64,000 nucleotides of DNA, from positions 1-64,000 of the forward strand of contig CAMDTW010000243.1 in the NCBI GenBank assembly GCA_945910005.1. Direction: 5' to 3'. The position numbers and the translations under genes are program-made. Positions 10,977 to 22,244 of the stretch are shown in pieces. Within the stretch, counting starts at the first letter, position 1. Each line of letters begins with the position of its first letter. This DNA is from Isoperla grammatica. Taxonomy: Eukaryota > Arthropoda > Insecta > Plecoptera > Perlodidae. The notes under the pieces are model-generated. The model did not search any database. It had not been told where the DNA came from and worked only from the letters and a program-made list of their open reading frames with translations.

Positions 10977-13865
10977 CTTAAAACTGGAAGTTTGTGGTAG
11001 ATAGACTAAAATCAGCCAATTTCTATATTTTATGCATATTTTAACCAAAAACGACCAAAAAACTCAATTTATGCATTTTCATAATACTCTTTCAGAATGC
11101 ACACTAACATTATTATTTTTCAACGGTTGGTGTAACTTCTAAAGTAGTTATCGAAATGTGACGAAATGGACAAATTGTGCTTATTGGAGCCTGAAACGCT
11201 CTAAAACAACGATTTGTCAACTTTGGTTGAAACCCTTAGGAATCCCAGCCGTATGCAAGATTCCTCTTAAAACTGGAAGTTTGTGGTAGATAGACTGAAA
11301 TCAGCCAATTTCTATTTTTTATGCATATTTTTACCAAAAACGACGAAAAAACTCAATTTATGCATTTTCATTATACTCTTGAAGAATGCAACCTATAATT
11401 CTTATTTTTCGACGGAGGGTGTAACTTCTATAGAAGTTATCGAAATGTGACGAAATTTACAAATTGTGCTTATTGGAGCCTGAAACGCTCTAAAACAACG
11501 ATTTGTGCAATTTGGTTGAAACCCTTAGGAATCCCAGCCGTATGCAAGATTCCTCTTAAAACTGGAAGTTTGTGGTAGATAGACTAAAATCAGCCAATTT
11601 CTATATTTTATGCATATTTTAACCAAAAACGACGAAAAAACTCAATTTATGCATTTTCATTATACTCTTGAAGAATACAGCCTATAATTCTTATTTTTCA
11701 ACGGAGCTTGTAACTTCTATAGAAGTTATCGAAATGTGACGAAATGGACAAATTGTGCTTATTGGAGCCTGAAACGCTCTAAAACAACGATTTGTCAACT
11801 TTGGTTGAAACCCTTAGGAATCCCGGCCGTATGCAAGATTCCTGTTAAAACTGGAAGTTTGTGGTAGATGGACAGAAATCAGCCAATTTCTATTTTTTAT
11901 GCATATTTTAACCGAAAACGACGAAAAAACTCAATTTATGCATATACATTATACTCTTGAAGAATGCACCCTATAATTCTTATTTTTCGACGGAGGTGGT
12001 AACTTCTATAGAAGTTATCGATATGTGACGAAATGGACAAATGGTGCTTAATGGAGCCTGAAACGCTCTAAAACAACGATTTGTCAACTTTGGTTGAAAC
12101 CCTTAGGAATCCCGGCCGTATGCAAGATTCCTCTTAAAACTAGAAGTTTGTGGTAGATAGACTGAAATCAGCCAATTTCTATTTTTTATGCATATTTTAA
12201 CCAAAGACGACGAAAAAACTCAATTTATGCATTTTCATTATACTCTTGAAGAATGCAAACTATAATTCTTATTTTTCGACGGAGGGTGTAACTTCTATAG
12301 AAGTTATCGAAATGTGACGAAATGGACAAATTGTGCTTATTGGAGCCTGAAACGCTCTAAAACAACGATTTGTCAACTTTGGTTGAAACCCTTAGGAATC
12401 CCGGCCGTATGCAAGATTCCTCTTAAAACTGGAAGTTTGTGGTAGATAGACTAAAATCAGCCAATTTCTATATTTTATGCATATTTTAACCAAAAACGAC
12501 CAAAAAACTTAATTTATGCATTTTCATAATACTCTTTCAGAATGCACACTAACATTATTATCTTTCAACGGTTGGTGTAACTTCTAAAGTAGTTATCGAA
12601 ATGTGACGAAATGGACAAATTGTGCTTATTGGAGCCTGAAACGCTCTAAAACAACGATTTGTCAACTTTGGTTGAAACCCTTAGGAATCCCAGCCGTATG
12701 CAAGATTCCTCTTAAAACTGGAAGTTTGTGGTAGATAGACTGAAATCAGCCAATTTCTATTTTTATGCATATTTTTACCAAAAACGACGAAAAAACTCAA
12801 TTTATGCATTTTCATTATACTCTTGAAGAATGCAACCTATAATTCTTATTTTTCGACGGAGGGTGTAACTTCTATAGAAGTTATCGAAATGTGACGAAAT
12901 TTACAAATTGTGCTTATTGGAGCCTGAAACGCTCTAAAACAACGATTTGTGCAATTTGGTTGAAACCCTTAGGAATCCCAGCCGTATGCAAGATTCCTCT
13001 TAAAACTGGAAGTTTGTGGTAGATAGACTAAAATCAGTTAATTTCTATATTTTATGCATATTTTAACCAAAAACGACGAAAAAACTCAATTTATGCATTT
13101 TCATTATACTCTTAAAGAATGCAGCCTATAATTCTTATTTTTCAACGGAGCTTGTAACTTCTATAGAAGTTATCGAAATGTGACGAAATGGACAAATTGT
13201 GCTTATTGGAGCCTGAAACGCTCTAAAACAACGATTTGTCAACTTTGGTTGAAACCCTTAGGAATCCCGGCCGTATGCAAGATTCCTGTTAAAACTGGAA
13301 GTTTGTGGTAGATAGACAGAAATCAGCCAATTTCTATTTTTTATGCATATTTTAACCGAAAACGACGAAAAAACTCAATTTATGCATATACATTATACTC
13401 TTGAAGAATGCACCCTATAATTCTTATTTTTCGACGGAGGTGGTAACTTCTATAGAAGTTATCGATATGTGACGAAATGAACAAATGGTGCTTATTGGAG
13501 CCTGAAACGCTCTAAAACAACGATTTGTCAACTTTGGTTGAAACCCTTAGGAATCCCGGCCGTATGCAAGATTCCTCTTAAAACTAGAAGTTTGTGGTTG
13601 ATAGACTGAAATCAGCCAATTTCTATTTTTTATGCATATTTTAACCAAAAACGACGAAAAAACTCAATTTATGCATTTTCATTATACTCTTGAAGAATGC
13701 AACCTATAATTCTTATTTTTCGACGGAGGGTGTAACTTCTATAGAAGTTATCTAAATGTGACGAAATGGACAAATTGTGCTTATTGAAGCCTGAAACGCT
13801 CTAAAACAACGATTTGTCAACTTTGGTTGAAACCCTTAGGAATCCCGGCCGTATGCAAGATTCCT

Positions 13866-14154
13866 AGTAAAACTGGAAGTTTGTGGTAGATAGACTGAAA
13901 TCAGCCAATTTCTATATTTTATGCATATTTTAACCAAAAACGACGAAAAAACTCAATTAATGCATTTTCATTATACTCTTGAAGAATGCAGCCTATAATT
14001 CTTAACTTTCAACGGAGGGTGTAACTTCTATAGAAGTTATCGAAATGTGACGAAATGGACAAATTGTGCTTATTGGAGCCTAAAACGCTCTAAAACAACG
14101 ATTTGTCAACTTTGGTTGAAACCCTTAGGAATCCCGGCCGTATGCAAGATTCCT
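13866..14154. repeat. Representative A-type monomer
   Basis: Begins AGTAAAACTGG instead of CTTAAAACTGG, on an S-like background. This copy also has CAATTAATGC and CTTAACTTTCAACGG. A is followed by B at 1157, 13866, 17333, 21668, 24555 and 51698. Confidence 0.8.
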
Positions 14155-14443
14155 CTTAAAACTGGAAGTTTGTGGTAGATAGACTGAAATCAGCCAATTT
14201 CTATTTTTTATGCATATTTTTACCAAAAACGACGAAAAAACTCAATTTATGCTTTTTCATTATACTCTTGAAGAATGCAACCTATAATTCTTATTTTTCG
14301 ACGGAGGGTGTAACTTCTATAGAAGTTATCGAAATGTGACGAAATGGACAAATTGTGCTTATTGGAGCCTGAAACGCTCTAAAACAACGATTTGTCAACT
14401 TTGGTTGAAACCCTTAGGAATCCCGGCCGTATGCAAGATTCCT
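14155..14443. repeat. Representative B-type monomer
   Basis: A P-like unit with TTTATGCTTTTTCATT in place of TTTATGCATTTTCATT, which removes the second ATGCAT. B follows A and closes the 7-monomer repeat. The copies at 1446 and 21957 also have AACCTCTAATTC. Confidence 0.8.
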
Positions 14444-17400
14444 CTTAAAACTGGAAGTTTGTGGTAGATAGACTAAAATCAGCCAATTTCTATATTTTAT
14501 GCATATTTTAACCAAAAACGACCAAAAAACTCAATTTATGCATTTTCATAATACTCTTTCAGAATGCACACTAACATTATTATTTTTCAACGGTTGGTGT
14601 AACTTCTAAAGTAGTTATCGAAATGTGACGAAATGGACAAATTGTGCTTATTGGAGCCTGAAACGCTCTAAAACAACGATTTGTCAACTTTGGTTGAAAC
14701 CCTTAGGAATCCCAGCCGTATGCAAGATTCCTCTTAAAACTGGAAGTTTGTGGTAGATAGACTGAAATCAGCCAATTTCTATTTTTTATGCATATTTTTA
14801 CCAAAAACGACGAAAAAACTCAATTTATGCATTTTCATTATACTCTTGAAGAATGCAACCTATAATTCTTATTTTTCGACGGAGGGTGTAACTTCTATAG
14901 AAGTTATCGAAATGTGACGAAATTTACAAATTGTGCTTATTGGAGCCTGAAACGCTCTAAAACAACGATTTGTGCAATTTGGTTGAAACCCTTAGGAATC
15001 CCAGCCGTATGCAAGATTCCTCTTAAAACTGGAAGTTTGTGGTAGATAGACTAAAATCAGCCAATTTCTATATTTTATGCATATTTTAACCAAAAACGAC
15101 GAAAAAACTCAATTTATGCATTTTCATTATACTCTTGAAGAATACAGCCTATAATTCTTATTTTTCAACGGAGCTTGTAACTTCTATAGAAGTTATCGAA
15201 ATGTGACGAAATGGACAAATTGTGCTTATTGGAGCCTGAAACGCTCTAAAACAACGATTTGTCAACTTTGGTTGAAACCCTTAGGAATCCCGGCCGTATG
15301 CAAGATTCCTGTTAAAACTGGAAGTTTGTGGTAGATGGACAGAAATCAGCCAATTTCTATTTTTTATGCATATTTTAACCGAAAACGACGAAAAAACTCA
15401 ATTTATGCATATACATTATACTCTTGAAGAATGCACCCTATAATTCTTATTTTTCGACGGAGGTGGTAACTTCTATAGAAGTTATCGATATGTGACGAAA
15501 TGGACAAATGGTGCTTAATGGAGCCTGAAACGCTCTAAAACAACGATTTGTCAACTTTGGTTGAAACCCTTAGGAATCCCGGCCGTATGCAAGATTCCTC
15601 TTAAAACTAGAAGTTTGTGGTAGATAGACTGAAATCAGCCAATTTCTATTTTTTATGCATATTTTAACCAAAGACGACGAAAAAACTCAATTTATGCATT
15701 TTCATTATACTCTTGAAGAATGCAAACTATAATTCTTATTTTTCGACGGAGGGTGTAACTTCTATAGAAGTTATCGAAATGTGACGAAATGGACAAATTG
15801 TGCTTATTGGAGCCTGAAACGCTCTAAAACAACGATTTGTCAACTTTGGTTGAAACCCTTAGGAATCCCGGCCGTATGCAAGATTCCTCTTAAAACTGGA
15901 AGTTTGTGGTAGATAGACTAAAATCAGCCAATTTCTATATTTTATGCATATTTTAACCAAAAACGACCAAAAAACTTAATTTATGCATTTTCATAATACT
16001 CTTTCAGAATGCACACTAACATTATTATCTTTCAACGGTTGGTGTAACTTCTAAAGTAGTTATCGAAATGTGACGAAATGGACAAATTGTGCTTATTGGA
16101 GCCTGAAACGCTCTAAAACAACGATTTGTCAACTTTGGTTGAAACCCTTAGGAATCCCAGCCGTATGCAAGATTCCTCTTAAAACTGGAAGTTTGTGGTA
16201 GATAGACTGAAATCAGCCAATTTCTATTTTTATGCATATTTTTACCAAAAACGACGAAAAAACTCAATTTATGCATTTTCATTATACTCTTGAAGAATGC
16301 AACCTATAATTCTTATTTTTCGACGGAGGGTGTAACTTCTATAGAAGTTATCGAAATGTGACGAAATTTACAAATTGTGCTTATTGGAGCCTGAAACGCT
16401 CTAAAACAACGATTTGTGCAATTTGGTTGAAACCCTTAGGAATCCCAGCCGTATGCAAGATTCCTCTTAAAACTGGAAGTTTGTGGTAGATAGACTAAAA
16501 TCAGTTAATTTCTATATTTTATGCATATTTTAACCAAAAACGACGAAAAAACTCAATTTATGCATTTTCATTATACTCTTAAAGAATGCAGCCTATAATT
16601 CTTATTTTTCAACGGAGCTTGTAACTTCTATAGAAGTTATCGAAATGTGACGAAATGGACAAATTGTGCTTATTGGAGCCTGAAACGCTCTAAAACAACG
16701 ATTTGTCAACTTTGGTTGAAACCCTTAGGAATCCCGGCCGTATGCAAGATTCCTGTTAAAACTGGAAGTTTGTGGTAGATAGACAGAAATCAGCCAATTT
16801 CTATTTTTTATGCATATTTTAACCGAAAACGACGAAAAAACTCAATTTATGCATATACATTATACTCTTGAAGAATGCACCCTATAATTCTTATTTTTCG
16901 ACGGAGGTGGTAACTTCTATAGAAGTTATCGATATGTGACGAAATGAACAAATGGTGCTTATTGGAGCCTGAAACGCTCTAAAACAACGATTTGTCAACT
17001 TTGGTTGAAACCCTTAGGAATCCCGGCCGTATGCAAGATTCCTCTTAAAACTAGAAGTTTGTGGTTGATAGACTGAAATCAGCCAATTTCTATTTTTTAT
17101 GCATATTTTAACCAAAAACGACGAAAAAACTCAATTTATGCATTTTCATTATACTCTTGAAGAATGCAACCTATAATTCTTATTTTTCGACGGAGGGTGT
17201 AACTTCTATAGAAGTTATCTAAATGTGACGAAATGGACAAATTGTGCTTATTGAAGCCTGAAACGCTCTAAAACAACGATTTGTCAACTTTGGTTGAAAC
17301 CCTTAGGAATCCCGGCCGTATGCAAGATTCCTAGTAAAACTGGAAGTTTGTGGTAGATAGACTGAAATCAGCCAATTTCTATATTTTATGCATATTTTAA

Positions 17401-17910
17401 CCAAAAACGACGAAAAAACTCAATTAATGCATTTTCATTATACTCTTGAAGAATGCAGCCTATAATTCTTAACTTTCAACGGAGGGTGTAACTTCTATAG
17501 AAGTTATCGAAATGTGACGAAATGGACAAATTGTGCTTATTGGAGCCTAAAACGCTCTAAAACAACGATTTGTCAACTTTGGTTGAAACCCTTAGGAATC
17601 CCGGCCGTATGCAAGATTCCTCTTAAAACTGGAAGTTTGTGGTAGATAGACTGAAATCAGCCAATTTCTATTTTTTATGCATATTTTTACCAAAAACGAC
17701 GAAAAAACTCAATTTATGCTTTTTCATTATACTCTTGAAGAATGCAACCTATAATTCTTATTTTTCGACGGAGGGTGTAACTTCTATAGAAGTTATCGAA
17801 ATGTGACGAAATGGACAAATTGTGCTTATTGGAGCCTGAAACGCTCTAAAACAACGATTTGTCAACTTTGGTTGAAACCCTTAGGAATCCCGGCCGTATG
17901 CAAGATTCCT
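14444..17910. repeat. 12-monomer higher-order repeat, 3,467 bp, second copy
   Basis: Direct tandem copy of 10977-14443. Units start at 14444, 14733, 15022, 15311, 15600, 15889, 16178, 16466, 16755, 17044, 17333 and 17622. All variants compared agree with the first copy. The shared tract runs further on both sides, from about 10.81 kb to about 18.11 kb, and ends where the C at 17911 has AAATCGTGCC against AAATTGTGCT in the C at 14444. Confidence 0.93.
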
Positions 17911-20222
17911 CTTAAAACTGGAAGTTTGTGGTAGATAGACTAAAATCAGCCAATTTCTATATTTTATGCATATTTTAACCAAAAACGACCAAAAAACTCA
18001 ATTTATGCATTTTCATAATACTCTTTCAGAATGCACACTAACATTATTATTTTTCAACGGTTGGTGTAACTTCTAAAGTAGTTATCGAAATGTGACGAAA
18101 TGGACAAATCGTGCCTATTGGAGCCTGAAACGCTCTAAAACAACGATTTGTCAACTTTGGTTGAAACCCTTAGGAATCCCAGCCGTATGCAAGATTCCTC
18201 TTAAAACTGGAAGTTTGTGGTAGATAGACTGAAATCAGCCAATTTCTATTTTTTATGCATATTTTTACCAAAAACGACGAAAAAACTCAATTTATGCATT
18301 TTCATTATACTCTTGAAGAATGCAGCCTATAATTCTTATTTTTCAACGGAGGGTGTAACTTCTTAAGTAGTTATCGAAAGGTGACAAAATGGACAAATTG
18401 TGCTTATTGGAGCTTGAAACGCTCTAAAACAACGATTTGTCAACTTTGGTTGAAACCCTTAGGAATCCCAGCCGTATGCAAGATTCCTGTTAAAACTGGA
18501 AGTTTGTGGTAGATAGACAGAAATCAGCCAATTTCTATTTTTTATGCATATTTTAACCGAAAACGACGAAAAAACTCAATTTATGCATATACATTATACT
18601 CTTGAAGAATGCACCCTATAATTCTTATTTTTCGACGGAGGTGGTAACTTCTATAGAAGTTATCGATATGTGACGAAATGGACAAATGGTGCTTATTGGA
18701 GCCTGAAACGCTCTAAAACAACTATTTGTCAACTTTGGTTGAAACCCTTAGGAATCCCGGCCGTATGCAAGATTCCTCTTAAAACTGGAAGTTTGTGGTA
18801 GATAGACTGAAATCAGCCAATTTCTATTTTTTATGCATATTTTTACCAAAAACGACGAAAAAACTCAATTTATGCATTTTCATTATACTCTTGAAGAATG
18901 CAACCTATAATTCTTATTTTTCGACGGAGGGTGTAACTTCTATAGAAGTTATCGAAATGTGACGAAATGGACAAATTGTGCTTATTGGAGCCTGAAACGC
19001 TCTAAAACAACGATTTGTCAACTTTGGTTGAAACCCTTAGGAATCCCGGCCGTATGCAAGATTCCTCTTAAAACTGGAAGTTTGTGGTAGATAGACTAAA
19101 ATCAGCCAATTTCTATATTTTATGCATATTTTAACCAAAGACGACCAAAAAACTCAATTTATGCATTTTCATAATACTCTTTCAGAATGCACACTAACAT
19201 TATTATTTTTCAACGGTTGGTATAACTTCTAAAGTAGTTATCGAAATGTGACGAAATGGACAAATTGTGCTTATTGGAGCCTGAAACGCTCTAAAACAAC
19301 GATTTGTCAACTTTGGTTGAAACCCTTCGGAATCCCAGCCGTATGCAAGATTCCTCTTAAAACTGGAAGTTTGTGGTAGATAGACTGAAATCAGCCAATT
19401 TCTATTTTTTATGCATATTTTTACCAAAAACGACGAAAAAAATCAATTTATGCATTTTCATTATACCCTTGAAGAATGCAACCTATAATTCTTATTTTTC
19501 GACGGAGGGTGTAACTTCTATAGAAGTTATCGAAATGTGACGAAATTTACAAATTGTGCTTATTGGAGCCTGAAACGCTCTAAAACAACGATTTGTGCAA
19601 TTTGGTTGAAACCCTTAGGAATCCCAGCCGTATGCAAGATTCCTCTTAAAACTGGAAGTTTGTGGTAGATAGACTAAAATCAGCCAATTTCTATATTTTA
19701 TGCATATTTTAACCAAAAACGACGAAAAAACTCAATTTATGCATTTTCATTATACTCTTGAAGAATGCAGCCTATAATTCTTATTTTTCAACGGAGCTTG
19801 TAACTTCTATAGAAGTTATCGAAATGTAACTAAATGGACAAATTGTGCTTATTGGAGCCTGAAACGCTCTAAAACAACGATTTGTCAACTTTGGTTGAAA
19901 CCCTTAGGAATCCCGGCCGTATGCAAGATTCCTCTTAAAACTGGAAGTTTGTGGTAGATAGACTGAAATCAGCCAATTTCTATTTTTTATGCATATTTTT
20001 ACCAAAAACGACGAAAAAACTCAATTTATGCATTTTCATTATACTCTTGAAGAATGCAACCTATAATTCTTATTTTTCGACGGAGGGTGTAACTTCTATA
20101 GAAGTTATCGAAATGTGACGAAATGGACAAATTGTGCTTATTGGAGCCTGAAACGCTCTAAAACAACGATTTGTCAACTTTGGTTGAAACCCTTAGGAAT
20201 CCCGGCCGTATGCAAGATTCCT
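17911..20222. repeat. C-K-M-P-C-T-G-P block
   Basis: Monomers at 17911 (C), 18200 (K), 18489 (chimeric M), 18778 (P), 19067 (C), 19356 (T), 19645 (G-like) and 19934 (P). K has AGGTGACAAAATGG, shared with K at 22534. The C at 19067 has TTGGTATAAC. From 18778 onward the block is duplicated at 48808. The reverse-strand frame at 19203-19427 recurs at 49233-49457 for that reason only. Confidence 0.82.
18489..18777. repeat. Chimeric monomer: M head, S tail
   Basis: Through AAATGGTGCTTATTGG it matches the M at 48230. Its tail then has AACAACTATTTGTC, the mark of the S unit that follows that M (48519-48807). The two loci are otherwise collinear, so one monomer has been lost here by a junction between about 18700 and 18722, or gained at 48.5 kb. 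The M-S order at 22822/23110, with AACTATTTG in the S, supports loss here. Confidence 0.83.
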
Positions 20223-22148
20223 CTTAAAACTGGAAGTTTGTGGTAGATAGACTAAAATCAGCCAATTTCTATATTTTATGCATATTTTAACCAAAAACGA
20301 CCAAAAAACTCAATTTATGCATTTTCATAATACTCTTTCAGAATGCACACTAACATTATTATTTTTCAACGGTTGGTGTAACTTCTAAAGTAGTTATCGA
20401 AATGTGACGAAATGGACAAATTGTGCTTATTGGAGCCTGAAACGCTCTAAAACAACGATTTGTCAACTTTGGTTGAAACCCTTAGGAATCCCAGCCGTAT
20501 GCAAGATTCCTCTTAAAACTGGAAGTTTGTGGTAGATAGACTGAAATCAGCCAATTTCTATTTTTTATGCATATTTTTACCAAAAACGACGAAAAAACTC
20601 AATTTATGCATTTTCATTATACTCTTGAAGAATGCAACCTATAATTCTTATTTTTCGACGGAGGGTGTAACTTCTATAGAAGTTATCGAAATGTGACGAA
20701 ATTTACAAATTGTGCTTATTGGAGCCTGAAACGCTCTAAAACAACGATTTGTGCAATTTGGTTGAAACCCTTAGGAATCCCAGCCGTATGCAAGATTCCT
20801 CTTAAAACTGGAAGTTTGTGGTAGATAGACTAAAATCAGCCAATTTCTATATTTTATGCATATTTTAACCAAAAACGACGAAAAAACTCAATTTATGCAT
20901 TTTTATTATACTCTTGAAGAATACAGCCTATAATTCTTATTTTTCAACGGAGCTTGTAACTTCTATAGAAGTTATCGAAATGTGACGAAATGGACAAATT
21001 GTGCTTATTGGAGCCTGAAACGCTCTAAAACAACGATTTGTCAACTTTGGTTGAAACCCTTAGGAATCCCGGCCGTATGCAAGATTCCTGTTAAAACTGG
21101 AAGTTTGTGGTAGATGGACAGAAATCAGCCAATTTCTATTTTTTATGCATATTTTAACCGAAAACGACGAAAAAACTCAATTTATGCATATACATTATAC
21201 TCTTGAAGAATGCACCCTATAATTCTTATTTTTCGACGGAGGTGGTAACTTCTATAGAAGTTATCGATATGTGACGAAATGGACAAATGGTGCTTAATGG
21301 AGCCTGAAACGCTCTAAAACAACGATTTGTCAACTTTGGTTGAAACCCTTAGGAATCCCGGCCGTATGCAAGATTCCTCTTAAAACTAGAAGTTTGTGGT
21401 AGATAGACTGAAATCAGCCAATTTCTATTTTTTATGCATATTTTAACCAAAAACGACGAAAAAACTCAATTTATGCATTTTCATTATACTCTTGAAGAAT
21501 GCAAACTATAATTCTTATTTTTCGACGGAGGGTGTAACTTCTATAGAAGTTATCGAAATGTGACGAAATGGACAAATTGTGCTTATTGGAGCCTGAAACG
21601 CTCTAAAACAACGATTTGTCAACTTTGGTTGAAACCCTTAGGAATCCCGGCCGTATGCAAGATTCCTAGTAAAACTGGAAGTTTGTGGTAGATAGACTGA
21701 AATCAGCCAATTTCTATATTTTATGCATATTTTAACCAAAAACGACGAAAAAACTCAATTTATGCATTTTCATTATACTCTTGAAGAATGCAGCCTATAA
21801 TTCTTATTTTTCAACGGAGGGTGTAACTTCTATAGAAGTTATCGAAATGTGACGAAATGGACAAATTGTGCTTATTGGAGCCTGAAACGCTCTAAAACAA
21901 CGATTTGTCAACTTTGGTTGAAACCCTTAGGAATCCCGGCCGTATGCAAGATTCCTCTTAAAACTGGAAGTTTGTGGTAGATAGACTGAAATCAGCCAAT
22001 TTCTATTTTTTATGCATATTTTTACCAAAAACGACGAAAAAACTCAATTTATGCTTTTTCATTATACTCTTGAAGAATGCAACCTCTAATTCTTATTTTT
22101 CGACGGAGGGTGTAACTTCTATAGAAGTTATCGAAATGTGACGAAATG
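18778..22148. repeat. Left copy of a 3.4-kb duplicated block (offset 30,030 bp)
   Basis: Shares rare variants with 48808-52178: ACCAAAGACGACC (19134), TTGGTATAAC (19217), CCCTTCGGAATCC (19323), AAAAAAATCAATT (19435), TATACCCTTG (19463) and TGTAACTAAATGG (19825). Differences I saw are ATACAGCCTAT here for ATACAGCATAT, and TTTCTATTTTTT for TTTCCATTTTTT. It ends where GAAATGGAC here faces GAAATGCAC at 52179. Order: P, C, T, G, P, C, T, G, M, N, A, B. Confidence 0.88.
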
Positions 22149-22244
22149 GACAAATTGTGCTTATTGGAGCCGAAACGCTCTAAAACAACGACTTGTCAAC
22201 TTTGGTTGAAACCCTTAGGAATCCCGGCCGTATGCAAGATTCCT
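20223..22244. repeat. C-T-G-M-N-A-B 7-monomer higher-order repeat
   Basis: Monomers at 20223, 20512, 20801, 21090, 21379, 21668 and 21957. The total is one base short of 7 x 289 because of GGAGCCGAAACG in B. Same order as 50253-52275 and, without C, 1-1734. Confidence 0.9.

Larger units (their letters stand above)
10977..14443. repeat. 12-monomer higher-order repeat, 3,467 bp, first copy
   Basis: Made of C-T-G-M-N (10977-12421), a second-lineage C-T-G-M-N (12422-13865) and A-B (13866-14443). The length is 12 x 289 minus 1, from a one-T deletion in the T unit at 12711. Rare variants such as ACCAAAGACGACG (12203), AAAACTTAATT (12504), GAAATGAACAAATGG (13474) and CAATTAATGC (13954) recur exactly 3,467 bp later. 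Confidence 0.93.

Noticed and set aside
19203..19427. Reverse-strand open frame, repeated identically at 49233-49457
   Set aside because: The exact recurrence is explained by the 30,030-bp-offset duplication of the array and not by conservation of a protein. It spans a monomer boundary with no coding signal.
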